Notes: a model not told the origin generated them from the letters alone. Shown: positions 1-6,576, counted from the stretch's first letter. The stretch is 8,814 nucleotides of DNA from CAYXGZ01 sp964464755 (GCA_964464755.1 CAYXGZ010000090.1:1-8814), one strand, 5' to 3'. Program-made: numbers and translations.

Positions 1-802
1 GGCAGAACACCGAGTTCAGCACGAACGACAGCTGCGTCCGGATCTGCTGCTGCTGGCCCGTCGGGAACACGTCCACGACGCGGTTGATCGTCTGCACCGC
101 GTCCGACGTGTGGAGCGTGGCGAACGTCAGGTGGCCCGTCTCGGCGATCGTCAGCGCCGCCTCGATCGTCTCCATGTCGCGCATCTCGCCGATCAGCACG
201 ACGTCCGGGTCCTGCCGAAGCACGTGGCGCAGCGCGTTCTTGAACTCGCGCGTGTCCGTGCCCACCTCGCGCTGGTTGACCAGGCAGTTCTTGTTCCGGT
301 GCACGAACTCGATCGGGTCCTCCACGGTGATGATGTGGCAGTGCTCCGTCGAGTTGATGTAGTCGATCATGGCCGCCAGCGTCGTCGACTTGCCCGAGCC
401 CGTGGCGCCCGTCACCAGGATCAGGCCGCGCGGCGACTCGCAAAGCTCCTGGCAGACCTTCCGGGGCAGGCCCAGGTCGTCGAAGCCGCGCACCGCGTTC
501 GGCACGAGGCGCATGACCGCGCCCACCGACCCGCGCTGCATCAGCACGTTCGTGCGGAAGCGGCCCAGGTTCTCCACGCCGAACGAGAAGTCCAGCTCCC
601 ACTCCTTCTCGAAGCGGGCGATCTGGTCGTCGGAGAGGATGCCGTAGATCAGCTTCTGGACCTCGTCCCTCGTCAGGGTCTCGTACTCCGTCGGCTTCAG
701 CAGGCCGTCGACGCGGATCCGCGGCGGCGAGCCCGCGGCCAGGTGGAGGTCGGATCCCCCGCGCTGGACCAGCAGCTGCAACAGCTCCTCGAGACTGACC
801 AT
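1..802 (-). CDS. pilT: Type IV pilus retraction ATPase PilT (partial, C-terminus outside window)
   Basis: This is a hexameric cytoplasmic ATPase of the type II/IV secretion superfamily that depolymerises type IV pili and so powers twitching motility. The visible 267 residues cover the N-terminal PAS-like domain (about 1-110, with GGSDLHLAAGSPP near 15-27, typical of PilT) and most of the RecA-like domain. Motifs are the Walker A GATGSGKST (132-140), the Asp box ITVEDPIEF (158-166), the Walker B region DVVLIGEMRD (200-209) and the His box TGHLTFATLHT (222-232). The reading frame is open to the window edge at VLNSVFC, so roughly 80-100 C-terminal residues are missing, including the AIRNLIRE-type retraction motif that would separate PilT from PilU or a PilB-like paralogue. 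The ATG at 802 follows the stop of the EF-G-like gene by 4 bases, with a GGAGG 9 bases upstream. Co-transcription with that gene is therefore likely. PilT is well supported by the PilT-type N-terminus and short length to Walker A. Confidence 0.95.
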   Translation of the reverse strand, partial: MVSLEELLQLLVQRGGSDLHLAAGSPPRIRVDGLLKPTEYETLTRDEVQKLIYGILSDDQIARFEKEWELDFSFGVENLGRFRTNVLMQRGSVGAVMRLVPNAVRGFDDLGLPRKVCQELCESPRGLILVTGATGSGKSTTLAAMIDYINSTEHCHIITVEDPIEFVHRNKNCLVNQREVGTDTREFKNALRHVLRQDPDVVLIGEMRDMETIEAALTIAETGHLTFATLHTSDAVQTINRVVDVFPTGQQQQIRTQLSFVLNSVFC

Positions 803-806
803 TCCC

Positions 807-2846
807 CTATTCCTCCTCTTCCTTCTGGTGGACCTTCGCCCGCGCGACCACCTCGTCGGCCAGCCGCTGGGGCATCGGGTCGTAATGGGAAAACTCGATC
901 GAGTAGGACCCCTCGCCGCCCGTCACCGAGTGCAGGTCGGTCGAGTACGTCATGACCTCCTTGAGCGGGATCAGGGCCTTGATCACCTGCAGGTCCCCCT
1001 GCGCGTCCATCCCCTGGATCCTACCCCGCCGGGAGTTCAGGTCGCCGGTGATATCGCCCATGTACTTCGCCGGCACCGCGATTTCAATGTGCACGACCGG
1101 TTCGAGCAGGACCGGCTTGGCCGCCTTGAAGGCCTCCTTGAAGGCCCGCGACCCCGCCAGCTTGAAGGACTCCGGCCCGGAGTCCACGTCGTGGTACGAC
1201 CCGTCGTAGACCTCGACCTCGACGTCCACCACCGGGTAACCCGCCATCACGCCCCGGTCCATCGTCTCCCGCACGCCCTTCTCGATCGGCGGCACGAACT
1301 GGTGCGGGATCCGGCCCTGCGTGATCGAGTCCGTGAACTTGAAGCCCTCCCCGCGCGCCGTCGGCTTCACGCGCAGGTAGACCTCGCCGTACTGGCCCCG
1401 GCCGCCGGACTGCTTCTTGTGCTTGTAGTGCCCCTCGGCCTGCCCGAGGATCGCCTCCTTCAGCGCGATCTTCGGCGGGTGCGTGATCAGCTGCACGTCG
1501 AACTTGCGCTTCAGCCGCGCCACGACGAGGTCCAGGTGCAGCTGGCTCAGGCCCGAGATCACCAGCTCCCCCGTTCCCGGGTCCCGGCTGAACTTGAAGG
1601 TCGGGTCGCTCGACGCCATCTTGTGCACCGACTCCGACATCCGCGCCAGGTCCTGCTTCGACTTCGGCTCCACCGCCAGCGACACCATCGGCGTCGGGAA
1701 GCGGTACGGCGCCAGGTGCACCGGGTGCGCCGGGTCGCAGACCGTGTCGCAGGTGTTCAGCTCGTCCACCTTCGTGACGCAGACCAGGTCGCCCGCGATC
1801 GCCGTCGCGCAGGGCCGGTGCTCCTTGCCGAACGCCTTGAACAGCGCCCCCATCCGCGCCGCCTTCCCCGTCCGCTCGTTGTGCACCGGGTGCTCGTGCG
1901 AGAGCGAGCCGGACACCATCCGCAGGAACGAGAGCTTGTGCACGAACGGGTCCGCGACCGACTTGTAGACCTGCGCCGCCAGCGGCCCGCCGGGCTTCGC
2001 CTCGAGCACGATCTCCGCCTTCGTCGAGGGGTGGATCCCCTTCCGCGGCGGCACGTCGAGCGGCGACGGGAGGTCCTTGGCGATGAAGTCCATCAGCTCG
2101 ACGACGCCCACGTCCGCCTTCGCCGACGCGCAGACGATCGGCACGATGCGCCCCGCGGCCAGCGCCTTCGGCAGCGCCTGGATCACTTCCTCCGGCTTCG
2201 GCGTGTCCCCCTCGAGGTAGCGCTGCATCAGCGCGTCGTCCACCTCGTACAGGGACTCGCGGGCCTGGGCCGCGAGCTCCTTCAGGTCGTCCGGCACCAG
2301 GTCGGGCTTGTCGAGCAGGTTCACGACGCCCTTCAGCGAGGCGCCCTGGCCGATCGGGAGGACGAGCGGCACGCACTCGCGGCCGAAGGTCGAGCGGACC
2401 TGGTCCAGCACCTTGCGGAAGTCCGCCGTGTCGTGGTCGAGCAGCGTGATGCAGAGGACGCGGGCCGTGCCCGCGTGCTGCGCGTGCTCCCAGGCCTTGC
2501 GCGTGTTCACCTTCACGCCCTGGGCCGCGCTGACGCAGACGATCGCCGTCTCCACGGCGTGCAGCGCGCAGATCGTCTCCGCGGCGTAGTCCGCGTACCC
2601 GGGCGCGTCGAGCAGGTTGATCTCGCGGCCCTGGTGGTTCACGAAGGCGACGCCGAGGTCGATCGAGTGCTTCTTCTCTTTTTCCTCGGGCTCGTGGTCG
2701 AGGACGGTCGTGCCCTCCTCGATGGAGCCCATCCGGTTGACGGCCTTGGCCTTGTAGAGGATCGCCTCCCCCAGCAGGGTCTTGCCGGCGTGGGAATGCC
2801 CGACGAACGCGACGTTCCGGATGTCCTTGGTCTCGTATTTGGCCAT
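807..2846 (-). CDS. fusA2: Elongation factor G-like translational GTPase, FusA2 type
   Basis: This 679-residue protein has the full EF-G domain order: G domain (about 9-265), domain II (about 285-375), domain III (about 385-455), domain IV (about 458-580, with GGRGQYGEVYLRV at 481-493 and the tip loop DGSYHDVDSG at 548-557) and domain V (about 583-665, with MGDITGDLNSRRGRIQGM at 596-613). G1 is GHSHAGKT (16-23) and G3 is LLDAPGY (78-84). The switch I region reads EKKHSID instead of the RGITI of canonical EF-G, as I recall for FusA2/EF-G-2 proteins. G4, normally NKMD, reads TLLD (134-137), an unusual loss of the Asn and Lys. EF-G catalyses ribosome translocation and, with RRF, recycling; FusA2 paralogues are often accessory, so the role here is uncertain. 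The frame also extends to an ATG at 2966, but that start lies inside the -35 box and adds about 40 residues without homology. The ATG at 2846 (MAKYETKDIRN) has GGAG 5 bases upstream and is preferred. Residues 676-679 are four glutamates whose codons carry the pilT ribosome binding site. Confidence 0.93.
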   Translation of the reverse strand: MAKYETKDIRNVAFVGHSHAGKTLLGEAILYKAKAVNRMGSIEEGTTVLDHEPEEKEKKHSIDLGVAFVNHQGREINLLDAPGYADYAAETICALHAVETAIVCVSAAQGVKVNTRKAWEHAQHAGTARVLCITLLDHDTADFRKVLDQVRSTFGRECVPLVLPIGQGASLKGVVNLLDKPDLVPDDLKELAAQARESLYEVDDALMQRYLEGDTPKPEEVIQALPKALAAGRIVPIVCASAKADVGVVELMDFIAKDLPSPLDVPPRKGIHPSTKAEIVLEAKPGGPLAAQVYKSVADPFVHKLSFLRMVSGSLSHEHPVHNERTGKAARMGALFKAFGKEHRPCATAIAGDLVCVTKVDELNTCDTVCDPAHPVHLAPYRFPTPMVSLAVEPKSKQDLARMSESVHKMASSDPTFKFSRDPGTGELVISGLSQLHLDLVVARLKRKFDVQLITHPPKIALKEAILGQAEGHYKHKKQSGGRGQYGEVYLRVKPTARGEGFKFTDSITQGRIPHQFVPPIEKGVRETMDRGVMAGYPVVDVEVEVYDGSYHDVDSGPESFKLAGSRAFKEAFKAAKPVLLEPVVHIEIAVPAKYMGDITGDLNSRRGRIQGMDAQGDLQVIKALIPLKEVMTYSTDLHSVTGGEGSYSIEFSHYDPMPQRLADEVVARAKVHQKEEEE
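811..818 (-). promoter_or_regulatory. Shine-Dalgarno of pilT inside the end of the upstream gene
   Basis: The minus strand reads GAGGAGGA here, with the GGAGG core ending 9 bases before the pilT ATG at 802. These bases are also the last glutamate codons (GAA GAG GAG GAA TAG) of the EF-G-like gene. A ribosome terminating at 807 would clear or occupy this site, which points to translational coupling. The site also fixes the pilT start at 802. Confidence 0.8.
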
Positions 2847-2897
2847 GGCCGCTCCGAGATACCTGGGGCCGACCCGCGACGGCGGAAGCGCCGGGAA

Positions 2898-2928
2898 GGA
2901 GTGCGGATTTCCGCGGGAACGGCACTCC
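2898..2928 (-). other. Hairpin in the 5' leader of the EF-G-like gene
   Basis: GGAGTGC (2898-2904) and GCACTCC (2922-2928) form a perfect 7-bp inverted repeat. An inner 4-bp stem pairs TTCC (2909-2912) with GGAA (2916-2919) around a 3-base loop. With transcription predicted to start near 2930, the hairpin would begin a few bases from the 5' end of the mRNA and lie about 50 bases before the start codon. It could stabilise the transcript, bind a protein, or have no function. It is not a terminator because no T-run follows. Confidence 0.4.
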
Positions 2929-2936
2929 GGGACCTG

Positions 2937-2966
2937 AGTATAGCCCTGCCCGGACGAGGGTGTCAA
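2937..2966 (-). promoter_or_regulatory. Sigma70-type promoter of the fusA2-pilT unit
   Basis: On the minus strand the -35 box TTGACA (2966 to 2961) matches consensus exactly. An 18-base spacer separates it from the -10 box TATACT (2942 to 2937), which matches TATAAT in five of six positions. The predicted transcription start is near 2930, giving a leader of about 84 bases before the ATG at 2846. In such GC-rich DNA this match stands out strongly. Because pilT follows fusA2 by 4 bases, this promoter probably serves both genes. Confidence 0.82.
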
Positions 2967-2973
2967 ATGAAGC

Positions 2974-3002
2974 GCCCGGCCCAGGGCTTGCCCGGGCCGG
3001 GC
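2974..3002 (-). terminator. GC-rich hairpin terminator behind the OmpA-like lipoprotein gene
   Basis: GCCCGGCCC (2974-2982) and GGGCCGGGC (2994-3002) form a perfect 9-bp stem, extended by GGG/CCC around a CTTG loop with one bulged A. The hairpin begins 19 bases after the lipoprotein stop codon. The minus strand continues GCTTCATTTGACA, so the T-tract is short and interrupted, as is common for terminators in GC-rich genomes. The next promoter's -35 box lies within this tail. A Rho-independent or assisted terminator separating two transcription units is the best reading. Confidence 0.6.
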
Positions 3003-3021
3003 ACGGGGTTTGCGAGGGCGT

Positions 3022-3648
3022 TCAGCGGCGGATGACGATCTCGACCCGGCGGTTCCGGGCCTTGTTCTCGGGGTCCCGCGGCTGGTTCTCCGCGTGCGCC
3101 TCGATCGCGAGCTGGGTGGAATCGAAGCCGCCCTTCTCGACGAGATGGTGCAGCACGGCGTGCGCCCGCTCGAACGAGAGGTCCCAGTTGCAGTGGAACT
3201 TGTCCTTGGTCCGCCGGACCGGGTCGCTGTCCGTGTGCCCGAGCACCCGGATCGGCCGGCCCGCGCCCGCCTCCTTCACCGCCGCGGCGACCTCCGCGAG
3301 CACCGACGCCCCGTCCTCGGTCAGCTGGGACGAGCCGCTCGCGAAGAAGACCTCGGAGGGCAGCTCGACGACGGAGTCGCCCCCGCGCTCGGTGACGCGC
3401 ACGCCCTTCCCCTTCAGGCCGTCCGACAGCTGGACGTCCTTGCCCGGCCGGCGGCGGGCCGCCTCGAGGTCGCGCTGCAGCGCCTCCTCGCGGGCCGTGG
3501 ACTCGGCGAGCCGGTTCTCGAGGTCGGTGGCGCGGCGGGACAGCTCCTCCCGCTCGCGGGCGAGGGCGTCGACCGTCTCCTCGAGGCCGGGCGCGACGCA
3601 GCCGGCGGCGGAGGCGGAGACGACGAGGGCGATCAGGATCCGGTGCAT
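3022..3648 (-). CDS. OmpA/MotB-family peptidoglycan-binding lipoprotein
   Basis: This 208-residue protein begins with a short signal peptide (MHRILIALVVSASAAGC). Its lipobox AAGC puts the lipidated cysteine at position 17, with Val at +2. A charged, heptad-like stretch at about 21-66 predicts a coiled coil. The C-terminal domain (about 95-206) is OmpA/MotB-like: FFASGSSQLTEDG (101-113), GHTDSDP (137-143, with the meso-DAP-binding-type Asp140), LSFERAHAV (157-165, Arg161) and NRRVEIVI (199-206). The insertion after GHTDSDP resembles MotB-type members more than classical OmpA. The likely role is a periplasmic tether between a membrane and peptidoglycan, similar in principle to Pal. No beta-barrel or transmembrane helix follows the signal peptide, so it is not OmpA itself or a stator MotB. 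The ATG at 3648 has GGGGAG 6 bases upstream. It starts 66 bases after pilD with no obvious promoter between, and is followed by a hairpin terminator. Confidence 0.88.
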   Translation of the reverse strand: MHRILIALVVSASAAGCVAPGLEETVDALAREREELSRRATDLENRLAESTAREEALQRDLEAARRRPGKDVQLSDGLKGKGVRVTERGGDSVVELPSEVFFASGSSQLTEDGASVLAEVAAAVKEAGAGRPIRVLGHTDSDPVRRTKDKFHCNWDLSFERAHAVLHHLVEKGGFDSTQLAIEAHAENQPRDPENKARNRRVEIVIRR

Positions 3649-3714
3649 GGCGGGCTCCCCTGGAAATGGACTCTCTTCCGGGGATTCATCGGCGTTCCGG
3701 GCCCGCGGCTGGAG

Positions 3715-4608
3715 CTAATTCGACCCGCGGACCCAGTCGAGGTAGGCCTGCATCGCGGTGCGCACGGGCCCGGGCGCGAAGATCATCACGGCCGCCCCCA
3801 CGCTGAGGAACGGACCGAAGGGCACGTAGCCCATCCGGCGGAACAGCACGAACTTCCCGATCCCGAAGAGCGCGCCCGACAGCACGGCGAGGAAGAGGCC
3901 GAGCGCCACGCCCATCGGCCCGAGGAACGCGCCGAGGAAGGCCATGTACTTCACGTCGCCGAAGCCCATCGCCTCCTTGCGGAACAGCAGCTTGCCGAAC
4001 ACGCCGATCGCGTAGATCGTGCCGCCGCCCACCAGGGCGCCGAGCAGCGCGACGAGGAACCCGGCCGCGTTGGCCCGGATCGCCGCGGGCGCCCAGGCCA
4101 TCAGCTCCGGGTCCGGCAGCCCCGGCAGCAGCCAGGGGAAGCCCGCGCCGCAGGCGAGGCCGACGAGGATCCCCGGCAGCGTGATCTCGTCGGGCAGGAT
4201 CGTGAAGTCGAGGTCGATGAACGTCGAGACGATGAGCGCCCCGCTCAGGTAGGCCTGCACGGCGAAGGCCGTCGAGCGCTGGATCGCGTCGCGGTCCCCC
4301 CCGCCCCAGAGCTGGGCGATCGCGGCCCAGGCGAAGACCGCGCCGGTCAGCAGCTCGATGAGCGGGTAGCGGATCGAGATCGGGTTCCGGCAGTGGCGGC
4401 AGCGGCCCCCGAGCAGGAGCCACGAGACGACGGGGATGTTGTCCCAGGCCGCGATGAAGGTCCGGCACTTCGGGCAGCGCGAGCGCGGGCGGACGATCGA
4501 CATGCACTCGCGGGGGAGGCGGAAGATGCAGACGTTGAGGAAGCTGCCGACGAGCAGGCCGCTGAGGCCCGCCCAGACCGCCAGGAGGACCCGGGTCTCG
4601 GTCGGCAC
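3715..4608 (-). CDS. pilD: Type IV prepilin peptidase / N-methyltransferase (PilD, A24 family)
   Basis: This polytopic inner-membrane aspartic protease cleaves type IV prepilin and pseudopilin leader peptides and N-methylates the new N-terminus. The protein is 297 residues, a normal length for bifunctional PilD. It opens with GLLVGSFLNVCIFRLP (17-32), the family N-terminus. A cytoplasmic methyltransferase-type domain carries a paired zinc motif, CPKC (45-48) and CRHC (70-73). The peptidase core shows FIDLDFTILPDEITLP (130-145) and GFGDVK (215-220), whose Asp residues form the catalytic pair. Several hydrophobic helices span 83-282. The start is GTG at 4608, 18 bases after the stop of the TPR/alpha-CTD gene, with only a weak GGCGGGCGG-like ribosome site, so it is probably expressed from the promoter of that gene. 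Its substrates are not in the window; pilT at the other end is the only other pilus gene seen, so the pilus genes appear dispersed. Confidence 0.95.
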   Translation of the reverse strand: MPTETRVLLAVWAGLSGLLVGSFLNVCIFRLPRECMSIVRPRSRCPKCRTFIAAWDNIPVVSWLLLGGRCRHCRNPISIRYPLIELLTGAVFAWAAIAQLWGGGDRDAIQRSTAFAVQAYLSGALIVSTFIDLDFTILPDEITLPGILVGLACGAGFPWLLPGLPDPELMAWAPAAIRANAAGFLVALLGALVGGGTIYAIGVFGKLLFRKEAMGFGDVKYMAFLGAFLGPMGVALGLFLAVLSGALFGIGKFVLFRRMGYVPFGPFLSVGAAVMIFAPGPVRTAMQAYLDWVRGSN

Positions 4609-4626
4609 GCTCGGCCCGCCGCCCGC

Positions 4627-5946
4627 CTACTCGGCGCGCATCGAGACGCCGAGCGAGCCGAGCTTCTGGCGGATCTCCTTGATGGACGTGCTCCCGAGGT
4701 TCCGGCTCTTCAGCAGGTCCGCCTCGGTGTGGTTGAGCAGGTCGCCCACGGTGACCACGCCGAGCTTCTCGTAGACCTTCCGGATGCGGCCGGACCACTC
4801 GAAGTCCGCCAGGGGCTTGGCCTTGACCTCGGGGGTCGCCTCGCCGGGGGCCTGGCCCGCGACGATCGCCGCGCCGGGCCCGCCCGTCGAGAGGTTGAGG
4901 CCCTTCGTGGAGAGGAACTCCTTCACCTCGCGCAGCGAGGTCTTGCCGAAGTTCTCCAGCTCGAGGAGCTCCTCCTCGGACTTGCGGACCAGGTCGCCGA
5001 GGGTGCCGAGGTTCAGCTTCTGCAGCGCCGTGCGGACGCGCTGGCTGAAGGTGACCTCCGCGAGCGGCTGGAGCAGCAGCTGCTGCAGCTTCGCCTCGCG
5101 GCGCGCGGCCTCCTCGTCGTAGAACATGCTCAGCGACGCGACGGCGTCCCGCTGGTACAGCTTGGCCCGCGGGTGCGTCGGGAAGTACTCGAGCACGGAG
5201 TCGAAGCAGTCCTTGGCCTTCTCGAACTCGCCGCGGTCCTCGTACATGAGGCCGAGGTTCAGGGTCGAGTTGACGTGCATCGGGCGCGCCGAGCGAAGGC
5301 GCTCGTAGAGCTCGAAGGCCTTCCCGTCCTCGCCGGCGAGGTCGTAGAGGTAGGCGAGGCGGTGCAGGGAGCGGGCGTGGCCCGGCTCCGACTCCAGCGC
5401 GCGCTCGTACTTCTGGACCGCCTCGTCGTGCCAGCCCTGCAGGTCGTGCCAGAGGCCGTGGGCGTGCAGGAGCTCGGCGTGGTCGGCGTTCTTCTTGAGG
5501 TGCTTGTCGAGGACCTTCTCGGCCTCCTCGAAGCGGCCCGCCTTCGACAGGGCCTCGGCGTACGCGGCGGCGGCCAGCGGGTCGGCGGAGTCGGCGTCGA
5601 GCGCCTCCTTCAGCGCGTCGACCGCGGCCTCGTCGCGGCCCAGGTCGAGGTACGAAAGCCCGAGGAAGAACGCGCGCTCGCGGCTCGACCGGGCCTCCTC
5701 GTAGACCGGGACGGCCTCCTCGACCCGGCCCAGCGTGTAGAGCAGCGTGCCCTTGCGGGTCGCCGACTTGTTGTCGCTGGACAGCTTCTTCGCGACCGCG
5801 GAGCCGAAGTCCTCCAGGAGCTTCTCGAGCTGGGCGCGGCGCTCGATGCTGCTGTGCACCTGGCGGCGCGCCTCGAGGAACTTCGAGGGCTCGAGGTCCT
5901 CCGTGGCGAACAGGGTCGACAGGTCGGCCGTTTCGGCGCTGGGCAT
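4627..5946 (-). CDS. TPR protein with two C-terminal RNA polymerase alpha-CTD-like domains
   Basis: This 439-residue soluble protein has no signal peptide or membrane segment. After a charged N-terminal region (1-54), six TPR units run in an exact 34-residue register from about 55 to 258 (clear units at 89-122, 123-156, 157-190, 191-224 and 225-258). Two domains resembling the C-terminal domain of RNA polymerase alpha follow at about 294-352 and 378-436, joined by a Gly/Ala/Pro-rich linker (353-377). Aligned by eye with E. coli alpha-CTD, Arg265 corresponds to R303 and R387, Gly296 to G334 and G418, and Ser299 to S337 and S421. Asn268 and Lys298 are not kept. The N-terminal assembly domain of alpha is absent, so this is not RpoA. 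It may be a transcription-related adaptor that binds DNA or RNA polymerase, with TPRs binding a partner, but the helix-hairpin-helix fold could instead serve protein contacts. The ATG at 5946 has only a weak, distant GGAG. A good promoter lies just upstream and pilD follows closely. Confidence 0.88.
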   Translation of the reverse strand: MPSAETADLSTLFATEDLEPSKFLEARRQVHSSIERRAQLEKLLEDFGSAVAKKLSSDNKSATRKGTLLYTLGRVEEAVPVYEEARSSRERAFFLGLSYLDLGRDEAAVDALKEALDADSADPLAAAAYAEALSKAGRFEEAEKVLDKHLKKNADHAELLHAHGLWHDLQGWHDEAVQKYERALESEPGHARSLHRLAYLYDLAGEDGKAFELYERLRSARPMHVNSTLNLGLMYEDRGEFEKAKDCFDSVLEYFPTHPRAKLYQRDAVASLSMFYDEEAARREAKLQQLLLQPLAEVTFSQRVRTALQKLNLGTLGDLVRKSEEELLELENFGKTSLREVKEFLSTKGLNLSTGGPGAAIVAGQAPGEATPEVKAKPLADFEWSGRIRKVYEKLGVVTVGDLLNHTEADLLKSRNLGSTSIKEIRQKLGSLGVSMRAE

Positions 5947-5986
5947 GGTTGGGGTGCTCCGGTTCCGTGGAAAATCGGGAGGTTAG

Positions 5987-6015
5987 GTTATACGGAACGA
6001 CGGCCCGGGGGTCAA
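5987..6015 (-). promoter_or_regulatory. Sigma70-type promoter of the TPR/alpha-CTD-pilD-lipoprotein unit
   Basis: The minus strand shows TTGACC (6015 to 6010) and TATAAC (5992 to 5987) separated by the optimal 17 bases; each box matches consensus in five of six positions. The -35 box overlaps the grpE stop codon TGA. Transcription would start near 5980, leaving a leader of about 34 bases before the ATG at 5946. This separates the unit from the upstream chaperone genes, although read-through from grpE remains possible because no clear terminator intervenes. Confidence 0.75.
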
Positions 6016-6572
6016 GGCCGGGCGGGCGGGCGCGAGATCCGGACGTGCGCCGGGCGCAGCACCCGGTCGTGGATCTTCCAGCCCCGCCGGACCTCCTCGA
6101 GGATCGTCCCGTCCTCCGCGCCCTCCTGCTCGGTGACCGCGGCCGCCTCGTGGATCGACGGGTCGAACTTCCGGCCCATCGCCTCGATCGGCAGCACGCC
6201 GGCCTTCGCGAAGATGCGCAGGACCTCCTTCTCGACGAGCCGGACGCCCTCGAGCAGCGGACCGGCGCCCTCGGGGAGCGACGGCAGCCTCAGCGTCTGC
6301 GTCAGCCCGTCCAGGGCCGGCAGCAGCTCGCGCAGGAAGTTCTCGATGGCGAACTTGGCCAGGTCCTCCCGCTCGCGGCGGGCCCGCTGCTGCCAGGAGA
6401 CGAACTCCGCCTGCGTCCGCTTCGCCAGGTCGAGGTACTCCTTCGCCTTGGCGGCCTCGGCGCGGAGGACGTCGAGCTCCTCCGGCGTCGGGGGCGGGGG
6501 CGGCGGCGGGACGGGCGCGGCCGCCTCGCCGGCGGCTCCCGGGACGCTCTCGGGCTTGACCGGATCGCTCAT
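6012..6572 (-). CDS. grpE: Nucleotide exchange factor GrpE
   Basis: GrpE is the dimeric cytoplasmic factor that releases ADP from DnaK in the Hsp70 cycle. The 186-residue protein has a low-complexity N-terminus with seven consecutive prolines (22-28), then a long coiled-coil helix (about 31-75). The family core includes FLRELLPALDGL (79-90), GRKFDPSIHEAAAV (133-146) and the C-terminal beta-domain signature GWKIHDRVLRPAHVRIS (164-180). The ATG at 6572 lies 4 bases after the dnaJ stop, and GGGAG at 6581-6585, inside the last dnaJ codons, gives a spacing of 8. This indicates co-transcription and likely translational coupling with dnaJ. DnaK, its partner, is not in the window. The stop codon overlaps the -35 box of the next promoter. 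Confidence 0.96.
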   Translation of the reverse strand: MSDPVKPESVPGAAGEAAAPVPPPPPPPTPEELDVLRAEAAKAKEYLDLAKRTQAEFVSWQQRARREREDLAKFAIENFLRELLPALDGLTQTLRLPSLPEGAGPLLEGVRLVEKEVLRIFAKAGVLPIEAMGRKFDPSIHEAAAVTEQEGAEDGTILEEVRRGWKIHDRVLRPAHVRISRPPARP

Positions 6573-6576
6573 GGCG

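Noticed and set aside
110..955. 281-codon plus-strand open frame opposite pilT
   Set aside because: It is antisense to the conserved PilT Walker motifs, has Arg/Ala/His-rich low-complexity composition, and spans the pilT/fusA2 junction.
2847..2966. Upstream ATG at 2966 as the start of the EF-G-like protein
   Set aside because: That ATG overlaps the -35 box of a near-consensus promoter, so it would not be transcribed from it. The extra 40 residues show no family similarity, while the ATG at 2846 has a ribosome site and matches EF-G N-termini.
828..3035. 735-codon open frame on the plus strand
   Set aside because: It is antisense to the EF-G-like gene. Its translation is dominated by Arg, Leu, Val, His and Asp with no recognisable domain, a typical GC-rich shadow, and it runs through a well-supported promoter and terminator.
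3649..3714. Possible promoter between pilD and the lipoprotein gene
   Set aside because: I found no convincing -10/-35 pair in these 66 bases, so co-transcription with pilD is simpler.
3686..4798. 370-codon minus-strand open frame over pilD
   Set aside because: It is an alternate frame of pilD and the end of the TPR gene, Pro/Arg/Gly-rich without homology, whereas the pilD frame carries all catalytic motifs.
6001..6020. Hairpin CGGCC/GGCCG at the grpE end as a terminator
   Set aside because: The stem is only 5 bp with a 10-base loop and no T-run follows. It overlaps the -35 box of the next promoter, so I do not call it a terminator.
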